From NCBI GenBank assembly GCA_977006965.1, contig OZ345374.1, positions 1,302,001-1,366,000 on the forward strand: 64,000 nucleotides of DNA, written 5' to 3'. Positions 21,196 through 32,014 of the stretch are shown in pieces; the stretch's first letter is position 1; each line of letters opens with the position of its first letter. The position numbers and the translations under genes were made by a program. Source of the DNA: Phymatolithon calcareum (taxonomy: Eukaryota; Rhodophyta; Florideophyceae; Hapalidiales). The notes beneath the pieces were generated by a model, which was not told the DNA's origin, made no database searches, and saw nothing but the letters and a program-made list of their open reading frames with translations.

Positions 21196-21954
21196 CAGCG
21201 CGACAGAGAGAAGATCGTTTCCATGGAGGGGCGCGCTCGCGCGCGAGCGCAGAGCACGCAGGAGAGAGCGGCGCTCAAAGCGCGCACAGAGGAGTAAAAG
21301 GTGCGGAAAGATCAGGCCGCGATCGAGCGGGCGAAGGCGTGAAGGTGGAAAGACCGAGCTCGTTTCTGCAAGATGAGTGTCGAAGCGAATCGCGCCTCTT
21401 CCAGAACAATGGCGCGGAAGCGCGAACACACTGCGCAGCGCCGTCAGAGTGAGGGAGATTAGTCTTCGTGAACATTTGAGATGTTGAAAAATGGTTAAAT
21501 TTTTGTCTTTTGAATATATCTGTTCGATGCATTAGCCGCAAAACTCACTTTTCGCAGCGCAGTAGAAGGGCGAGTTTTCTGTCGGCCGTAGAAACACTTT
21601 ATTCGTGTAAGCCGGAAGAAAATATAGCGAGCGTGTCCTGTACCAGTTTCTCTACAGTTTGGTACAAAATTCACAAAAATAGCTACTGTGAACCTAATTT
21701 TCCATTTCACTTTATGTATCTTGTCCCAACATTACCCGGACCGCCCCTTAACTGACCTGACGTTTACGCGCCGTAGCTTTTCCGAGTGGCTTGGGCAGCT
21801 GCGGCGCAACCACGTAGTCACACGAGCGAGTACCACAGTAGGACGTTTCCACTTAGTTTCGGGTCGCCCTAGTCGCGATATGATAAACTCCTCGAGTTGC
21901 AAAGTCCCTAGTAATGCAAAATGACCGTTTCCACCGAAGCGTTGCACTATGAGG
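21196..21954. other. No gene recognised
   Basis: Purine-rich coding-like tail of the preceding transposase to about 21470, then spacer. Confidence 0.4.
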
Positions 21955-21999
21955 GATTCGACTGTATGCGCTCTTGGGCCGACAGGCCTCAACCAGAAG
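21955..21999. repeat. Fragment of dispersed repeat R flanking the MULE
   Basis: About 40 bp including GCGCTCTTGGGCCGACAGGC is nearly identical to 35187-35221. It leads directly into the MULE target site. Confidence 0.8.
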
Positions 22000-22008
22000 T
22001 AAATTTTA
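22000..22008. repeat. Left 9-bp target-site duplication of the MULE
   Basis: TAAATTTTA, repeated exactly at 24265-24273. Nine base pairs is the usual Mutator-type duplication length. Confidence 0.9.
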
Positions 22009-24264
22009 GGGGAATTTACTAAAATGACCACGTAGTTTGCCGTATTTACTAAAATGACCACCATGCATGGGTGTTGTTATGATTATAGCTTTGGTGTAAT
22101 GCGGGGCAGCATAAAATTATGGGGTCCAGAAATAACATCAGTTTATTGATCGGAGGGGGGCTGAGAGGGCCGCTGGGGCTCAACGGCTTCCTTGCAGGAG
22201 CGCTTATTATGGCCAGGTTTGTTACATTTCTTACACGTAACGGACCGGTCAGATGCAGAGCCAGCTATGAGACGCCTTTTTTTAGGCCTTCCTGGCGGGT
22301 GCCTAGTCACCGGAGGAAGATCGGCATGCTCTGGAAGTGCACCACTTAGATCCGGTAGCGATGGCATAACTATTTCTCCTTGATAAATCTTGAAAAATGT
22401 GGATTTTTGATACCAGCTTCCAACAAATTCCCTCAACGGCAGTGAAGATTCTGGGAGGAAACGACGAACGTATAGAATTGACGCACAGGCATGAATGCAC
22501 GGGTATTCATACTCCTGCCAATGCATGCATGTGCATGAACGGTCATCCAAATTCACCTTATACTGCTTGCCAGAAATAATCAAAAAATTACCTCCAGAAC
22601 AATGCACATTCATCCGGCGGCCAACAGCGCAAAAAATCGAGCAGTATTTTGTGCATGTACAAGGACTGTTCCGCAGCTGGAGAGGTATCATATCCCGCTA
22701 CGAAGCGCCTTCTGTCGAAAATTAGTTTCGAAATTTTCATAGAAATATCCGAAATCAAATTGATCGCGGGAAGCTCACGGGCATCTGCACCAATCCATGA
22801 ATTAAACGCTTCCGCCATATTGGACGTCAGAATTCCGTAACGTCCTCCTTGGAACATAGAATTGGCCCAGCAGGTGGGGTTGCTCTGCTGTATGTACTCC
22901 GCCGCGCGGGCGTTAATTGTGCTTATTTCTTGCAATTTTTGATGGAAAACGTTGATGTCAAAAGTACGTGCTGCAGCCCACATGACTGGCCCGATCACAC
23001 TGTGATCCTTGAAGTTTTTCCGGACGTTGTCTGCAAGGTGTTTCATACACGATGCCGTGGCAGTGGACGGAAATGTGTCACGGAGAGGAGCAATAAGGCC
23101 CTTTTGCTGTCAGATATGATGACAAGTCCGTCAGGAATGTTTTCAATTGCAGCGTGTAAGTGAGACAAGAACCAGACCCAATTGTCATAGTCCTCTTGAT
23201 CCAGAATTCCAAAGGCAATTGGAAACATCTGATTGGCCGCGTCGTGTGCACACGCAGCAAAGAGCTGGCCCTTGTAAGAGCCTTTGAGATGACAGGCATC
23301 CACGGCGATGACAGGACGACAGTGACGAAATCCGTGTAGCAATGCACCATATGATACAAAGCAGCGATGGAAGTGTCCGTTGCGGAAGACATATCGAATG
23401 TAGGAATCCGGATTGTCATTTGAAAGGTGATTGAGGTAGGATTCCAGTGCACCGTAGCCGTTGTACACGGAGCCTAGAATGCGTTCCCTGCACAGCTCGC
23501 GTGCCCTCCACGCCACGTTATACGTAATTGTGATTCCGTGCTCACGGCGAATGTCTGTAATGATGCTCTTGGGCGGATAGTCCAGCTGGTCACTAATTTG
23601 TCCTTGAACAATATCGGCCACCCAATTGAAACCGTGAGGACTGCGGTTTGGAACGATTCCGATCGCGCAACTGTGATCTGGCTTCCATACCTTCACCTCG
23701 AACGATCCGTTTTAGCTGCCCGTGGCATGGAGCCGAAAGCCACATGTAGATTCGTGAGTGGATGCAGCCCATTTGGAATGAAAAATTGCCGTAAATCTGG
23801 TTTTTGTGATTTTCAGGACGGCAAACGTGTAACCCTTTAGTGCAGCATGGGTGGAAAGAGCTGACTTTAGGATATTCTTGGACTGGAAAAGAGCACCAAT
23901 ATCAATTTCGGTCGTAAACGGCCTGTCCATTGTCGAAGACGGTAGCTTGAATCGGATGGTGTACCGAAAAATCGAAATCGGCAAGGTCGCCGAGCGGCTT
24001 TATTGGGACAAAACTGTGGAAATGTGGGACATGGCGATCTTCGAACAAATTGTTCTGTTTCGTCCTAGGGCAGATCCGTTTTACAAACCGAAATAACTGT
24101 AAGATCAAGACGTTGGCACCTGGGCATGTATCGGTCTCAACGGACCTGAGTGATGGACTGTTTGCTGGATGCTGACAGAAACGTACAGGATCATAACTAC
24201 ACCCATGCATGTTGGTCATTTTAGTAAATACGGCAAACTACGTGGACATTTTAGTAAATTCCCC
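22009..24264 (-). mobile_element. Mutator-like element (MULE), complete but mutated
   Basis: The 2256-bp element is bounded by terminal inverted repeats of about 65-70 bp that begin GGGGAATTTACTAAAATG and contain that TTACTAAAATG string twice. The minus strand encodes a MuDR-type transposase: an N-terminal DNA-binding region (from 23984), a transposase core with VDACHLKG (first Asp), ISDSK (second Asp) and NMAEAFN (Glu), a SWIM finger (CTC...YPCIHAC), and a C-terminal zinc knuckle CKKCNKPGHNKRSCK. The frame is broken by one in-frame TAA at 23712-23714 and by frameshifts near 23090 and 22640. It is therefore non-autonomous now, but recently intact. Confidence 0.93.
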
Positions 24265-24273
24265 TAAATTTTA
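24265..24273. repeat. Right 9-bp target-site duplication of the MULE
   Basis: TAAATTTTA, identical to 22000-22008. The following bases CACGAGCAA match CACAAGCAA at 35231 in the empty paralogous site. Confidence 0.9.
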
Positions 24274-24801
24274 CACGAGCAATAAAATACTAATCAGCTG
24301 ATTGATTACAGTCGAGCATTGGAAACTTTTGCTGACTTCATATTTAAAAATATTTCACTTTTTTCTATACATTTTCTTGAAACTGGATATATTCCCGTCG
24401 GTGCAAACCACATAATTAAAATTGTCATCCAGTTTATAAGCATTGTTTCGGCCAGCGAGAGCGCTTCAAAGATGGGGGTGTAAATCCTTAACATTCCCTT
24501 GATATGATACTATGCATGTATGATATGATAGGTTGTGTGATTGTACAGTAAACAGGAGTACCCTAAATTTCGGACAAAATGGAATATTTAAAATTGAAAA
24601 TATGAAATCGTTGACAAAGTAATGTAAATTTAAAATTTATTTAAAGCTAGTGAGCTGATCTAGTCAGTTGTGATACATTCAAATGAATTTAGAAAACTGA
24701 ATCAACTCTGTCCGAGCTGGAAGAGAGAGCACTCCAGATGCGCGGATAGGGTAAATTATGCTGCAATTGTCGGACACGCAATGCTTATAATTTTAATGAA
24801 A
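24274..24801. other. AT-rich spacer, no gene recognised
   Basis: Short frames only, no repeat recognised. Confidence 0.4.
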
Positions 24802-26560
24802 TTAAACGCTCTGATCTCGCATGATTTTGCGGATGCGAGCTATTGCTCGCCTTTCCTTCATCGGTCGCACTGACGCGCTAAACTCCTCAACACCCTTCCG
24901 CGTAAGCTGAGCGCGGACTCTCCACCGGGCAGCTTCAGAGCGAGCAATGCTTACACTTAGCTCGTTCTCATTTCTCGCTTGAGCGAGAGCTCGTCGCTGC
25001 GCCCTCAGCTCGTCATGCTGCCTCTTTTCCGCCAATCTCTTCGCTTTATTTCGGACAGCCGTGAGTGCCGGCTCCTTAGTCAGAACAGCTCCCTTCGTGG
25101 TGGCGACGAAACTCGACTCTAAAACCGTCACGCCAGCCCCGAAAATTCAATCGCGCACGGCTCTGCGCTTCTCATTCATCATATCTTCCAGCTCGCTCAC
25201 GGTTGCCATCGTGCCGTCCTGCCGCGGTCTTGGAACGTCGAGCAAGCGCGTCCGATCCAGTGGCCAAACTCCGGAGCGCCTGAATGCTGCTACATTGTGT
25301 GAACGTGTGAATGTAGAGTAGTACGCATCTCGCATAAGTGCACAGTAATCGAACTCGTTCAGCTGCACGTTCTGTCCGACATTGCACACGGCACCCATGC
25401 TTTCGTTGAGCGCTTGCTTGAACAAGCGAAAAAGGACGAAGTCACATTGCTGGGTTTTCCCAGATGTGTGGGCAGGTAGTGCGTATGCGATGATATCGTT
25501 CTGGTCGAACAGCTCCAGTACTTGGAGCGTCATATGGGATCGATACCCATCGCAGATGAGCAGCACCTTGCGCCCGTTTGCAGTGAGATCGCGGACACTT
25601 TCCACGAAAAGCCGGCCCCACTCCAGAAAGTTCTTCCCGTCTACGCCGCCGCACTCGTCACGCATCGCGACTACATCGTCGCGCGGGAGTAGCGAGTGGT
25701 AGGTCTGCACGACTACAGTGCCGTTTTGAACCACTTGGCGATAGGGCATCCTGGTGCCCTTAAAAACAAAGAGAGGCGGGCCGATATCGCCAAGTGCACT
25801 CACCACCGGCATTAGAGTAACGCGGTTAGTGCGCACGAACTCGGATAGCTTTAAGTCGGGCTCGCCAAAGCGGCGCGTGATGCGGCGCGCAGCGGTGCTG
25901 CCCACTCTCGTCCAGGTTCCACACTCGAGACGCGTCGAGGTTGTACATTTCGTACAATCGCTGCAGCTGTGCGAAGTGCGAAGTGAGCACGTCAGCATTA
26001 ATGGCGGCATAACGCTTCTTCTCTTGCGGATTCGGTACCGCAAAACGCAGCTCGTTCTTGTGCCGCTTTATGAAGCCGCGGAGAAACCTGGGTAATGCTG
26101 CGCGCCGCTCAGTACTCATCGTTTCAATGAGCATAGCGCATGCTTCGCCCAAATGCCGGCGCAACAGCGGCGAGCCACGATCAGAGAACTTGCACAGCAA
26201 GCGCACCACAATATCCTCTTCAGCTGGAGATAGAGCGAGAGGACGACCTAGAGTCTTAGGCTTCAGGATTCCGGCATCACCTGCGCGCGAGATTGCGACC
26301 GCGTCACACAGCGTGGACTTCGGCACGTGAAACTGTATTGCGGCACAGCGCATTGTCACGCCATTACGAACAGCGACAACCGCAGCCGTGAGCCGCGCCG
26401 CGGCCATTCGTGGAACACGGCATAGAGCCATGGTTAGAGAGCGGAGATCGCCGCATCGGGACGCATGACAAAGCGGCAAAACTCTTTCGAATAATAATTT
26501 ATGCACCTTCTCGCCAAAACAAATACAGTAACGAAAACAAACGAGTTGGTAGCTTATCAA
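24802..26560 (-). mobile_element. Pogo/Tigger-like DDE transposase, nearly complete
   Basis: The minus strand encodes an N-terminal helix-turn-helix (IQFHVPKSTLCDAV), a CENP-B-type region, and the catalytic segments VWNLDESG, LLICDGYRSH and QQCDFVLFRLF. The DDE triad is therefore preserved. One frameshift near 25920 separates frames 25826-26560 and 25147-26043. An in-frame TGA at about 25147 separates the main body from a charged C-terminal region (24802-25131) that continues the alignment with the copy at 20-21 kb. Terminal repeats were not identified. Two mutations in an otherwise full-length gene suggest relatively recent decay. Confidence 0.85.
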
Positions 26561-26587
26561 TTCGCCAGCTATGCATTCAGGGTGTAT

Positions 26588-27660
26588 CTATACGAAAAAA
26601 AATATGTTCATGTTCGCTTTCATGTTGGCCTTATCATACACTATAAGGCATGCAATTGGCTAGTGCTCACGGCGAGCTTTAGTTGCATCCAACATATTGC
26701 CAACATGAAACGACGCCGTGTGAACATATTGCGGAACCTTTTTTCTCCGGGAAAGAGGTTAACTTTCCATGTTTGTTCATTTTATCATATTTCACTCGCC
26801 GTCGTGCCAGTAGGGGCACAGCCTGATAGCTCGTACACCCCTCCCGATTTCCACCCAGGGTCGTACTCGGCAAATGGCGCGGACAATGCTAGCGAGCGCG
26901 ATTTCCAAGGCAGCGAAAGCAGCTTCCTTTATCGCTGCTGCTGCCACAGCCGCGATTCTTTATGCTGAGATCAGCAGTGACTCCCACACTACTACTTCAC
27001 CACGTTAATCACAGCAGCAGGCGGCATCGAATTCGCAGTGGTGTTCCGTTGACAGGTGGGGTCGTTCATGATATCGGTGGGCGCAGTCGAACGCGCAGTG
27101 TCGTTGTGGTGACTGGTGGGATTTTTTGTCACAGGAGCAGGCGGCATCAAAGTCGCAGTGTTATTGTGGTGACTGGTGGGATTATTTGTCGCAGGAGCAA
27201 GTGGCATCGAAGTCGCACTGGTATTGCGGTGACTGGTGGGATTAGTTCTCATAGGAGCAGGTGGCATCGAAGTCGCAGTGTTATTGTGGTGACTGGTGGG
27301 ATCATTCATCACAGGAAGCGCAACGACGAGTTCTGTGGTATTCGGGTGATGCACGTGGGAGCTGCTGGCAACGGGCTAGCGCCGCGGCAGTATGGAGATT
27401 CTTTTGAGTGGTCTTCACAGCAGGCACAACTGGAGCGCGCAGGTTGTCATCAGAAGTGTAACAAGAGTAGGAGCAAGAGCAGAATCTTCTGTAATCGTTT
27501 TGAAGTGAACCGCGAAAAGTTTGGAGATTCCCGCGCAAATCAGGAGCAAACACATGAACATGTGCGCCGTTGTCGTATAGACACCAGCAACAAATTTTTT
27601 GCTATGATACGGTTTTTATGATAAGCGAACATGAACATGAACATATTTTTTTTCGTATAG
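26588..27660. mobile_element. Inverted-repeat-bounded element of unknown class
   Basis: The left end 26588-26619 (CTATACGAAAAAAAATATG then TTCATG) is the reverse complement of the right end 27623-27660. The first 26 bp are exact, then a 6-bp indel. The ends enclose about 1.07 kb containing a minisatellite and no transposase. This fits a non-autonomous DNA transposon or a MITE that captured sequence. No clear target-site duplication was found. Confidence 0.55.
27041..27310. repeat. 60-bp minisatellite, about 4.5 units
   Basis: A unit carrying GTGGTGACTGGTGGGAT and AGGAGCAGGTGGCATCG recurs every 60 bp, and being a multiple of three it stays open on both strands. On the minus strand it encodes a 20-residue Thr/Pro/His-rich repeat (NPTSHHNNTATSMPPAP), on the plus strand an Arg/Ser/Val repeat. 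Which strand, if either, is expressed is unclear. Confidence 0.85.
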
Positions 27661-27799
27661 AAGCAGCCTCACTCGTCTGATTTGTTTTTAAATTTTCTCA
27701 ATAGTTTGGAAGCACTAGTCTTTTCAATGGAGCCGTTCTGCTGATATTTGGCTCTGGATAGGATGAAACTTTGAAAATAAAATAATTCTTTGAGGCTTT

Positions 27800-30700
27800 A
27801 TGATGTCCGCCGATTTAGAGCACTGTCCGAAATTTAGTGTACCCCTGTTTACAGTACACAGCGTTCTCCGCTTCGACGGACGCCCCCGAGCTACTCGACG
27901 AGCAGCAACGCCGCCTGCGTCTACCGACTGCACCGCTTCCGCCGAACCAGCTGCAGTCCACCGTGTAGGCAACGTCGACATGGAAATCATCGGAGTCGTG
28001 GCCTCCGTAGCTGGTATCATGGCGGAAGTGCGTTATGCTGTAAATAGCATCAAGACGCGAATTGGCAACGTCAAGCGGGGACGGGGCACCTTCCAAGGGT
28101 TGACCGATGATCTGGACAAGCTGGTGGGACAAATAGGAGCTGTGGAGACATATCTTAGATCGGCGTCGGCGTCGGCGTCCGCCCCTACTCGCATCCGCTC
28201 TGCCTTTCTCGAAGACGTTAAGGCCGTGCGCGACATTCTGAATAAATGCGACTCTACCTTGGAGGAAGGTTGCGGAAATGCTTTTAAGGGAAGTGGAGGT
28301 GGGGCATCGTCTAAAGTCAAGTTTTTGTTTCGGCGAATAACCCGAGCCACAGCTTTAAGTGAGATCATGAAAGACACCCAACAGCAAGTGCAAATCGCCT
28401 CAACCAAGATGGGAATTCTGATTTCGACGTTGGTCACAGAAGAGAACATTGATGTGGTTGTAACCAAAGTCGACAACATGGAAGTGAACATTAATGCCAA
28501 GCTCGACAACATGGGAATGACCGCTAATGAGAAAGAAGAGTATCGAGTTGGAGCAAGCACGCCAGAACTCCCCCAAGGCACAACCCTGAATTTTGACGCA
28601 AAGGATGGGGATGGAAAGCCGTGTACTCCCGAAGGAATCTTGAAGGAATCCATTTTATCGCTGGACTCTTCGTCGACAGTGACTGCGGCGTCTGGAGTCA
28701 TTACGCCTGCGCACGGTGTCCTCGGAATGGCCGGAGTTGGGAAGACAGTTGCATTGCAGGGACTTGCGTTTGATGGTGACATTCGGAAACGTTTTCCGCA
28801 AGGAATTCAATTTATGTCCTTAGGTCAAAAAGCAACGTTCCTAACGGTAAGAGGAGAAATCGCGAAAATAATGCGGTTCACAGGAGCATCAGCCTCTGTT
28901 TCTGTTGTGGAACGCTCGAAGAAGCTCCGGGAAGCTGTTGATTGCGCGGTGGCGTGGTTCGATGGGAAAATTTGTCTTTTTCTTGTGGACGACCTGTGGC
29001 CTACGGACAAGAACAAAACAGGGTTCTTGAGTGGTATTAGCCAGCTGTTGAGGAGCTGTGCGGAGAGCCGGATGGTAATAACGACTAGGAGTACGCAGAT
29101 AGCGCACTCTGCCGGGCGCCGTGTCGACTTCTCGCCAAGGGATACACTAGGGGATATGTCTGTGAGGATGTTTATGACGCACGCGAAACAAGATGCTGCG
29201 AAGTACGGGCTTCCAGAACTCACCGGGGACGTGAGAAAGAGTATTTTGAGGATCCTAAAGAGCTGCTGTGGGTTGCCTATAGCGCTGGCAATTGCAGGCA
29301 GCACAGTTGGCTTCATCGCAAGTGAAGATGGAGATTTTGAAGGTGCATGTGGCGAGTATGCTTCACTGCTGGAGAAGCAGAGCATTGAACTGGGCGAAGA
29401 GCAAGGGCCTGGAGGCCGGAGCTTGAACACAGAACTCGTCCTCAGCCTCAAAATCGTGGAAGCTGGATTTGTAAAGCTGCAGAGAACTCATGGTGTTGTC
29501 CTGGACTACACGATCGCCGATCTGTACACAAGTCTGTGCGTGTTGCGAAACCAGGCTTGGGTGCCAATGTCAGTCTTGAGCCGAATGTGGAAAGTCGACA
29601 AAGCTTTTGCTTTGGCAGTCGTCCGTCTTCTCAGCGGGTTGAGTCTTTGCAAGCTCGCGTTTCGGGAAGATGCAGAAGGACGAGGGAAAAAAGGCGGTCT
29701 TATGCTGCACGATCTACAATTGGACTTTTGTAGACGACAGGCGGAAATAGTGAAGACAAGCGCGGTATGGCACGTACAACTTTTGAACGGTTATCTGGCA
29801 CCAGAACCGAGCACATCTGAATATTCACTGATTGCAGATCAAGGTGATTCATTTGAAAGAAAGCTGTTGGACCAAAAAGCGAGACCGTGGTGGTCCGTCG
29901 AAGAGGACGGATATATTCTTGTGGAACTTGCGAGACACCTGGTGTGTGCAGATTTGACGATGGAGCTTGGGGCTCTTTTGTTGGATGCGCGTTGGACATA
30001 TGCACGTGGTGAGATCGGTGGGATGTTGGCACTGAAATCGGATTTTGACTGTCTGCTGACGCTTGGCGACGAAGTTATTCCACAAAGAGTGAGACAGAGC
30101 TTCGCATTGTTTTGGAAAGGGATACAATTGTCGTGGGGAGCACTAACGGCAGGACAGCGACCGTTTCTATTCCAAGTGTGCGGACGGCTGTTTAACATAA
30201 GAACGGAGAACGCAGTTGTAGACGCATACTTGAAAAGCGTGGAATCGTACACGCCAAAGCCGTATTTGCGACCCGTGAACGCGTTTTTCCCAGATCTGCG
30301 CAACACGCAGACCATGGAGATCCCCGTGCGAAGAGGCTGCTGGACAATTGATTGCTCTCCGTGTGGATGTTTTGTCGCATCAGGAGCAGGCGAAGATGTT
30401 GTAGTTGCAGATTTGTCGACGGGTGACATATTGAAGCGGCTAAAAGGACACACTAACACAGTGAAATGCGTATCGTTTGCTGCTGCTTCAAAAACAATTG
30501 TCTCTGGGTCGTTGGACAAATCGATCGCAGTCTGGGAATGGGAGACAACTGAGTCGGCAGTGCGTATTCTCGAAGGGCACAGCGAAACCGTGAGCGGCGT
30601 TGCTGTGAGCAGCGATGGCGAGAAGATATTTTCGTGCTCTGTGGATCGTACGCTGAGGATTTGGGAGGCGAGCACCGGTGCACAGATTCGAGAAATCCTG

Positions 30701-32014
30701 CAGCAGTGCAGTGTTTGGTGTGTCGCCATTTCGAATGACGACCAATCGGTTGCAATCGGTTTGGAGGATGGAACACTGAAAGTACTGGACAGTTGCACGG
30801 GGAATTCTATTTTCGAAGATGCTGACGCGCACGGGCAGCGCATAAGCTCTGTTGCATTCAGTGGGACGGGCCAACGGTTGGTGACAGGGTCATTGGACAA
30901 AACTATTCGTGTATGGGACACGGCGGCATTGACGAGTATCGGTCAGTCGTTTGAAGGACACACGTTTGGGGTGAGATGTGTTAGATTCAGTCGTGATGGA
31001 CGTCAAATTGCGTCAGGATCTGCAGATGGCACTGCTCGGTTGTGGGACGCTAACAGTGGGAGAAATACGTGGACATCCGCAAGTGTGTACGGCGACGTGA
31101 CAAGTGTTGCGTTGACTCCTATCGGGGATACAATAATTTCCGGGACTTTGGATGGTGCTGTGGGCATTTGGGAGACACGCGTGGAAGCGAAAGGAACTGA
31201 GTTTGAACATTCCGCACGGGTGAGGGCCGTTGCGTTAAGCCATGACGGGCTTCGAATTGCGTCTGCGTCGCAAGATGGAACGGTACGTTTGTGGGACTCG
31301 CGTACGGGCAATCAGATTGGTGGCCCAATGGAAGGGCAGATAGATCAAGTGAATTGCGTTTCGTTCAGTCATGACGGGCGACAGGTGGTCTCTGGTTCAG
31401 ATGACAGAACTGTTCGAGTGTGGGATGCAGAGACATTTACTCAAATTGGGAACGCTTTTCAAGGTCACGGAGATTGGGTGAAATGTGTTTCGTTCAGTTC
31501 GGATGGTCAACGGATCGTTTCGGGATCCTACGACGAAACTTTGCGCATTTGGGACGTCGAATCAGGAATGCAAATCGGAGATGCCTTGAACGGGCACGAG
31601 ATATTTGTTGATGCGGTCTCTGAAAGCGGTGACGGATCGCACGTTGTGTCCCGAGGCGGTGATGATGTAGTCATCATTTGGAATCGAAACACGCGAAATT
31701 TTATTTGGAAGTCCAGCGAGCATGGCGGGGACACTAAATATGAACTGACGGACAAGGAAGCGGAGGAGATTATTCGGAGTTGTGCACAGCAAACGCCGCA
31801 TGTATGGCCACGTTCTTTCCCCGCGTACACGGCAGAAGCATACAGCCACAATTTCTCGGTTTACGCGAACGTGCCCGCAGAAGATACTCTGCTTGGGAAC
31901 TTGCGGTTCGCTTTTGATTCCTCTTGGCAATACAGTGAAGCAAGCAAAGTGGGTGTTGGTGGACTGAAGAGTGGCGCAGTCGCTATATGTCAATTAATTG
32001 TGAAAGATGAATAA
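27800..32014 (+). CDS. NLR-like STAND ATPase: NB-ARC plus WD40 repeats
   Basis: This 1404-residue, single-exon signal-transduction ATPase is likely an intracellular sensor that oligomerises on activation. Residues 61 to about 240 form an all-helical N-terminal domain with a hydrophobic first helix (MEIIGVVASVAGIMAEV). By layout it resembles HeLo/RPW8-like four-helix bundles, but this is an inference. The NB-ARC follows: P-loop GMAGVGKT (309-316), Walker B FLVDDLW (about 392), SRMVITTR (about 423), CCGLPIAL (about 489) and an MHD-like LMLHDLQ (about 634). Eleven WD40 units occupy about 843-1297 (for example IRVWDT, VRLWDS, LRIWDV). A 100-residue tail remains. The start may be 27800 or the methionine at 27980, which fits the first helix better. 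The ligand is unknown. Confidence 0.9.
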   Translation: MMSADLEHCPKFSVPLFTVHSVLRFDGRPRATRRAATPPASTDCTASAEPAAVHRVGNVDMEIIGVVASVAGIMAEVRYAVNSIKTRIGNVKRGRGTFQGLTDDLDKLVGQIGAVETYLRSASASASAPTRIRSAFLEDVKAVRDILNKCDSTLEEGCGNAFKGSGGGASSKVKFLFRRITRATALSEIMKDTQQQVQIASTKMGILISTLVTEENIDVVVTKVDNMEVNINAKLDNMGMTANEKEEYRVGASTPELPQGTTLNFDAKDGDGKPCTPEGILKESILSLDSSSTVTAASGVITPAHGVLGMAGVGKTVALQGLAFDGDIRKRFPQGIQFMSLGQKATFLTVRGEIAKIMRFTGASASVSVVERSKKLREAVDCAVAWFDGKICLFLVDDLWPTDKNKTGFLSGISQLLRSCAESRMVITTRSTQIAHSAGRRVDFSPRDTLGDMSVRMFMTHAKQDAAKYGLPELTGDVRKSILRILKSCCGLPIALAIAGSTVGFIASEDGDFEGACGEYASLLEKQSIELGEEQGPGGRSLNTELVLSLKIVEAGFVKLQRTHGVVLDYTIADLYTSLCVLRNQAWVPMSVLSRMWKVDKAFALAVVRLLSGLSLCKLAFREDAEGRGKKGGLMLHDLQLDFCRRQAEIVKTSAVWHVQLLNGYLAPEPSTSEYSLIADQGDSFERKLLDQKARPWWSVEEDGYILVELARHLVCADLTMELGALLLDARWTYARGEIGGMLALKSDFDCLLTLGDEVIPQRVRQSFALFWKGIQLSWGALTAGQRPFLFQVCGRLFNIRTENAVVDAYLKSVESYTPKPYLRPVNAFFPDLRNTQTMEIPVRRGCWTIDCSPCGCFVASGAGEDVVVADLSTGDILKRLKGHTNTVKCVSFAAASKTIVSGSLDKSIAVWEWETTESAVRILEGHSETVSGVAVSSDGEKIFSCSVDRTLRIWEASTGAQIREILQQCSVWCVAISNDDQSVAIGLEDGTLKVLDSCTGNSIFEDADAHGQRISSVAFSGTGQRLVTGSLDKTIRVWDTAALTSIGQSFEGHTFGVRCVRFSRDGRQIASGSADGTARLWDANSGRNTWTSASVYGDVTSVALTPIGDTIISGTLDGAVGIWETRVEAKGTEFEHSARVRAVALSHDGLRIASASQDGTVRLWDSRTGNQIGGPMEGQIDQVNCVSFSHDGRQVVSGSDDRTVRVWDAETFTQIGNAFQGHGDWVKCVSFSSDGQRIVSGSYDETLRIWDVESGMQIGDALNGHEIFVDAVSESGDGSHVVSRGGDDVVIIWNRNTRNFIWKSSEHGGDTKYELTDKEAEEIIRSCAQQTPHVWPRSFPAYTAEAYSHNFSVYANVPAEDTLLGNLRFAFDSSWQYSEASKVGVGGLKSGAVAICQLIVKDE

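Noticed and set aside
27041-27310. CRISPR-like array
   Set aside because: The 60-bp units are contiguous tandem repeats with no unique spacers, and the genome is eukaryotic.
29839-30921. Minus-strand frame of 360 codons
   Set aside because: Antisense to the NB-ARC/WD40 gene. Low-complexity composition and no domain.
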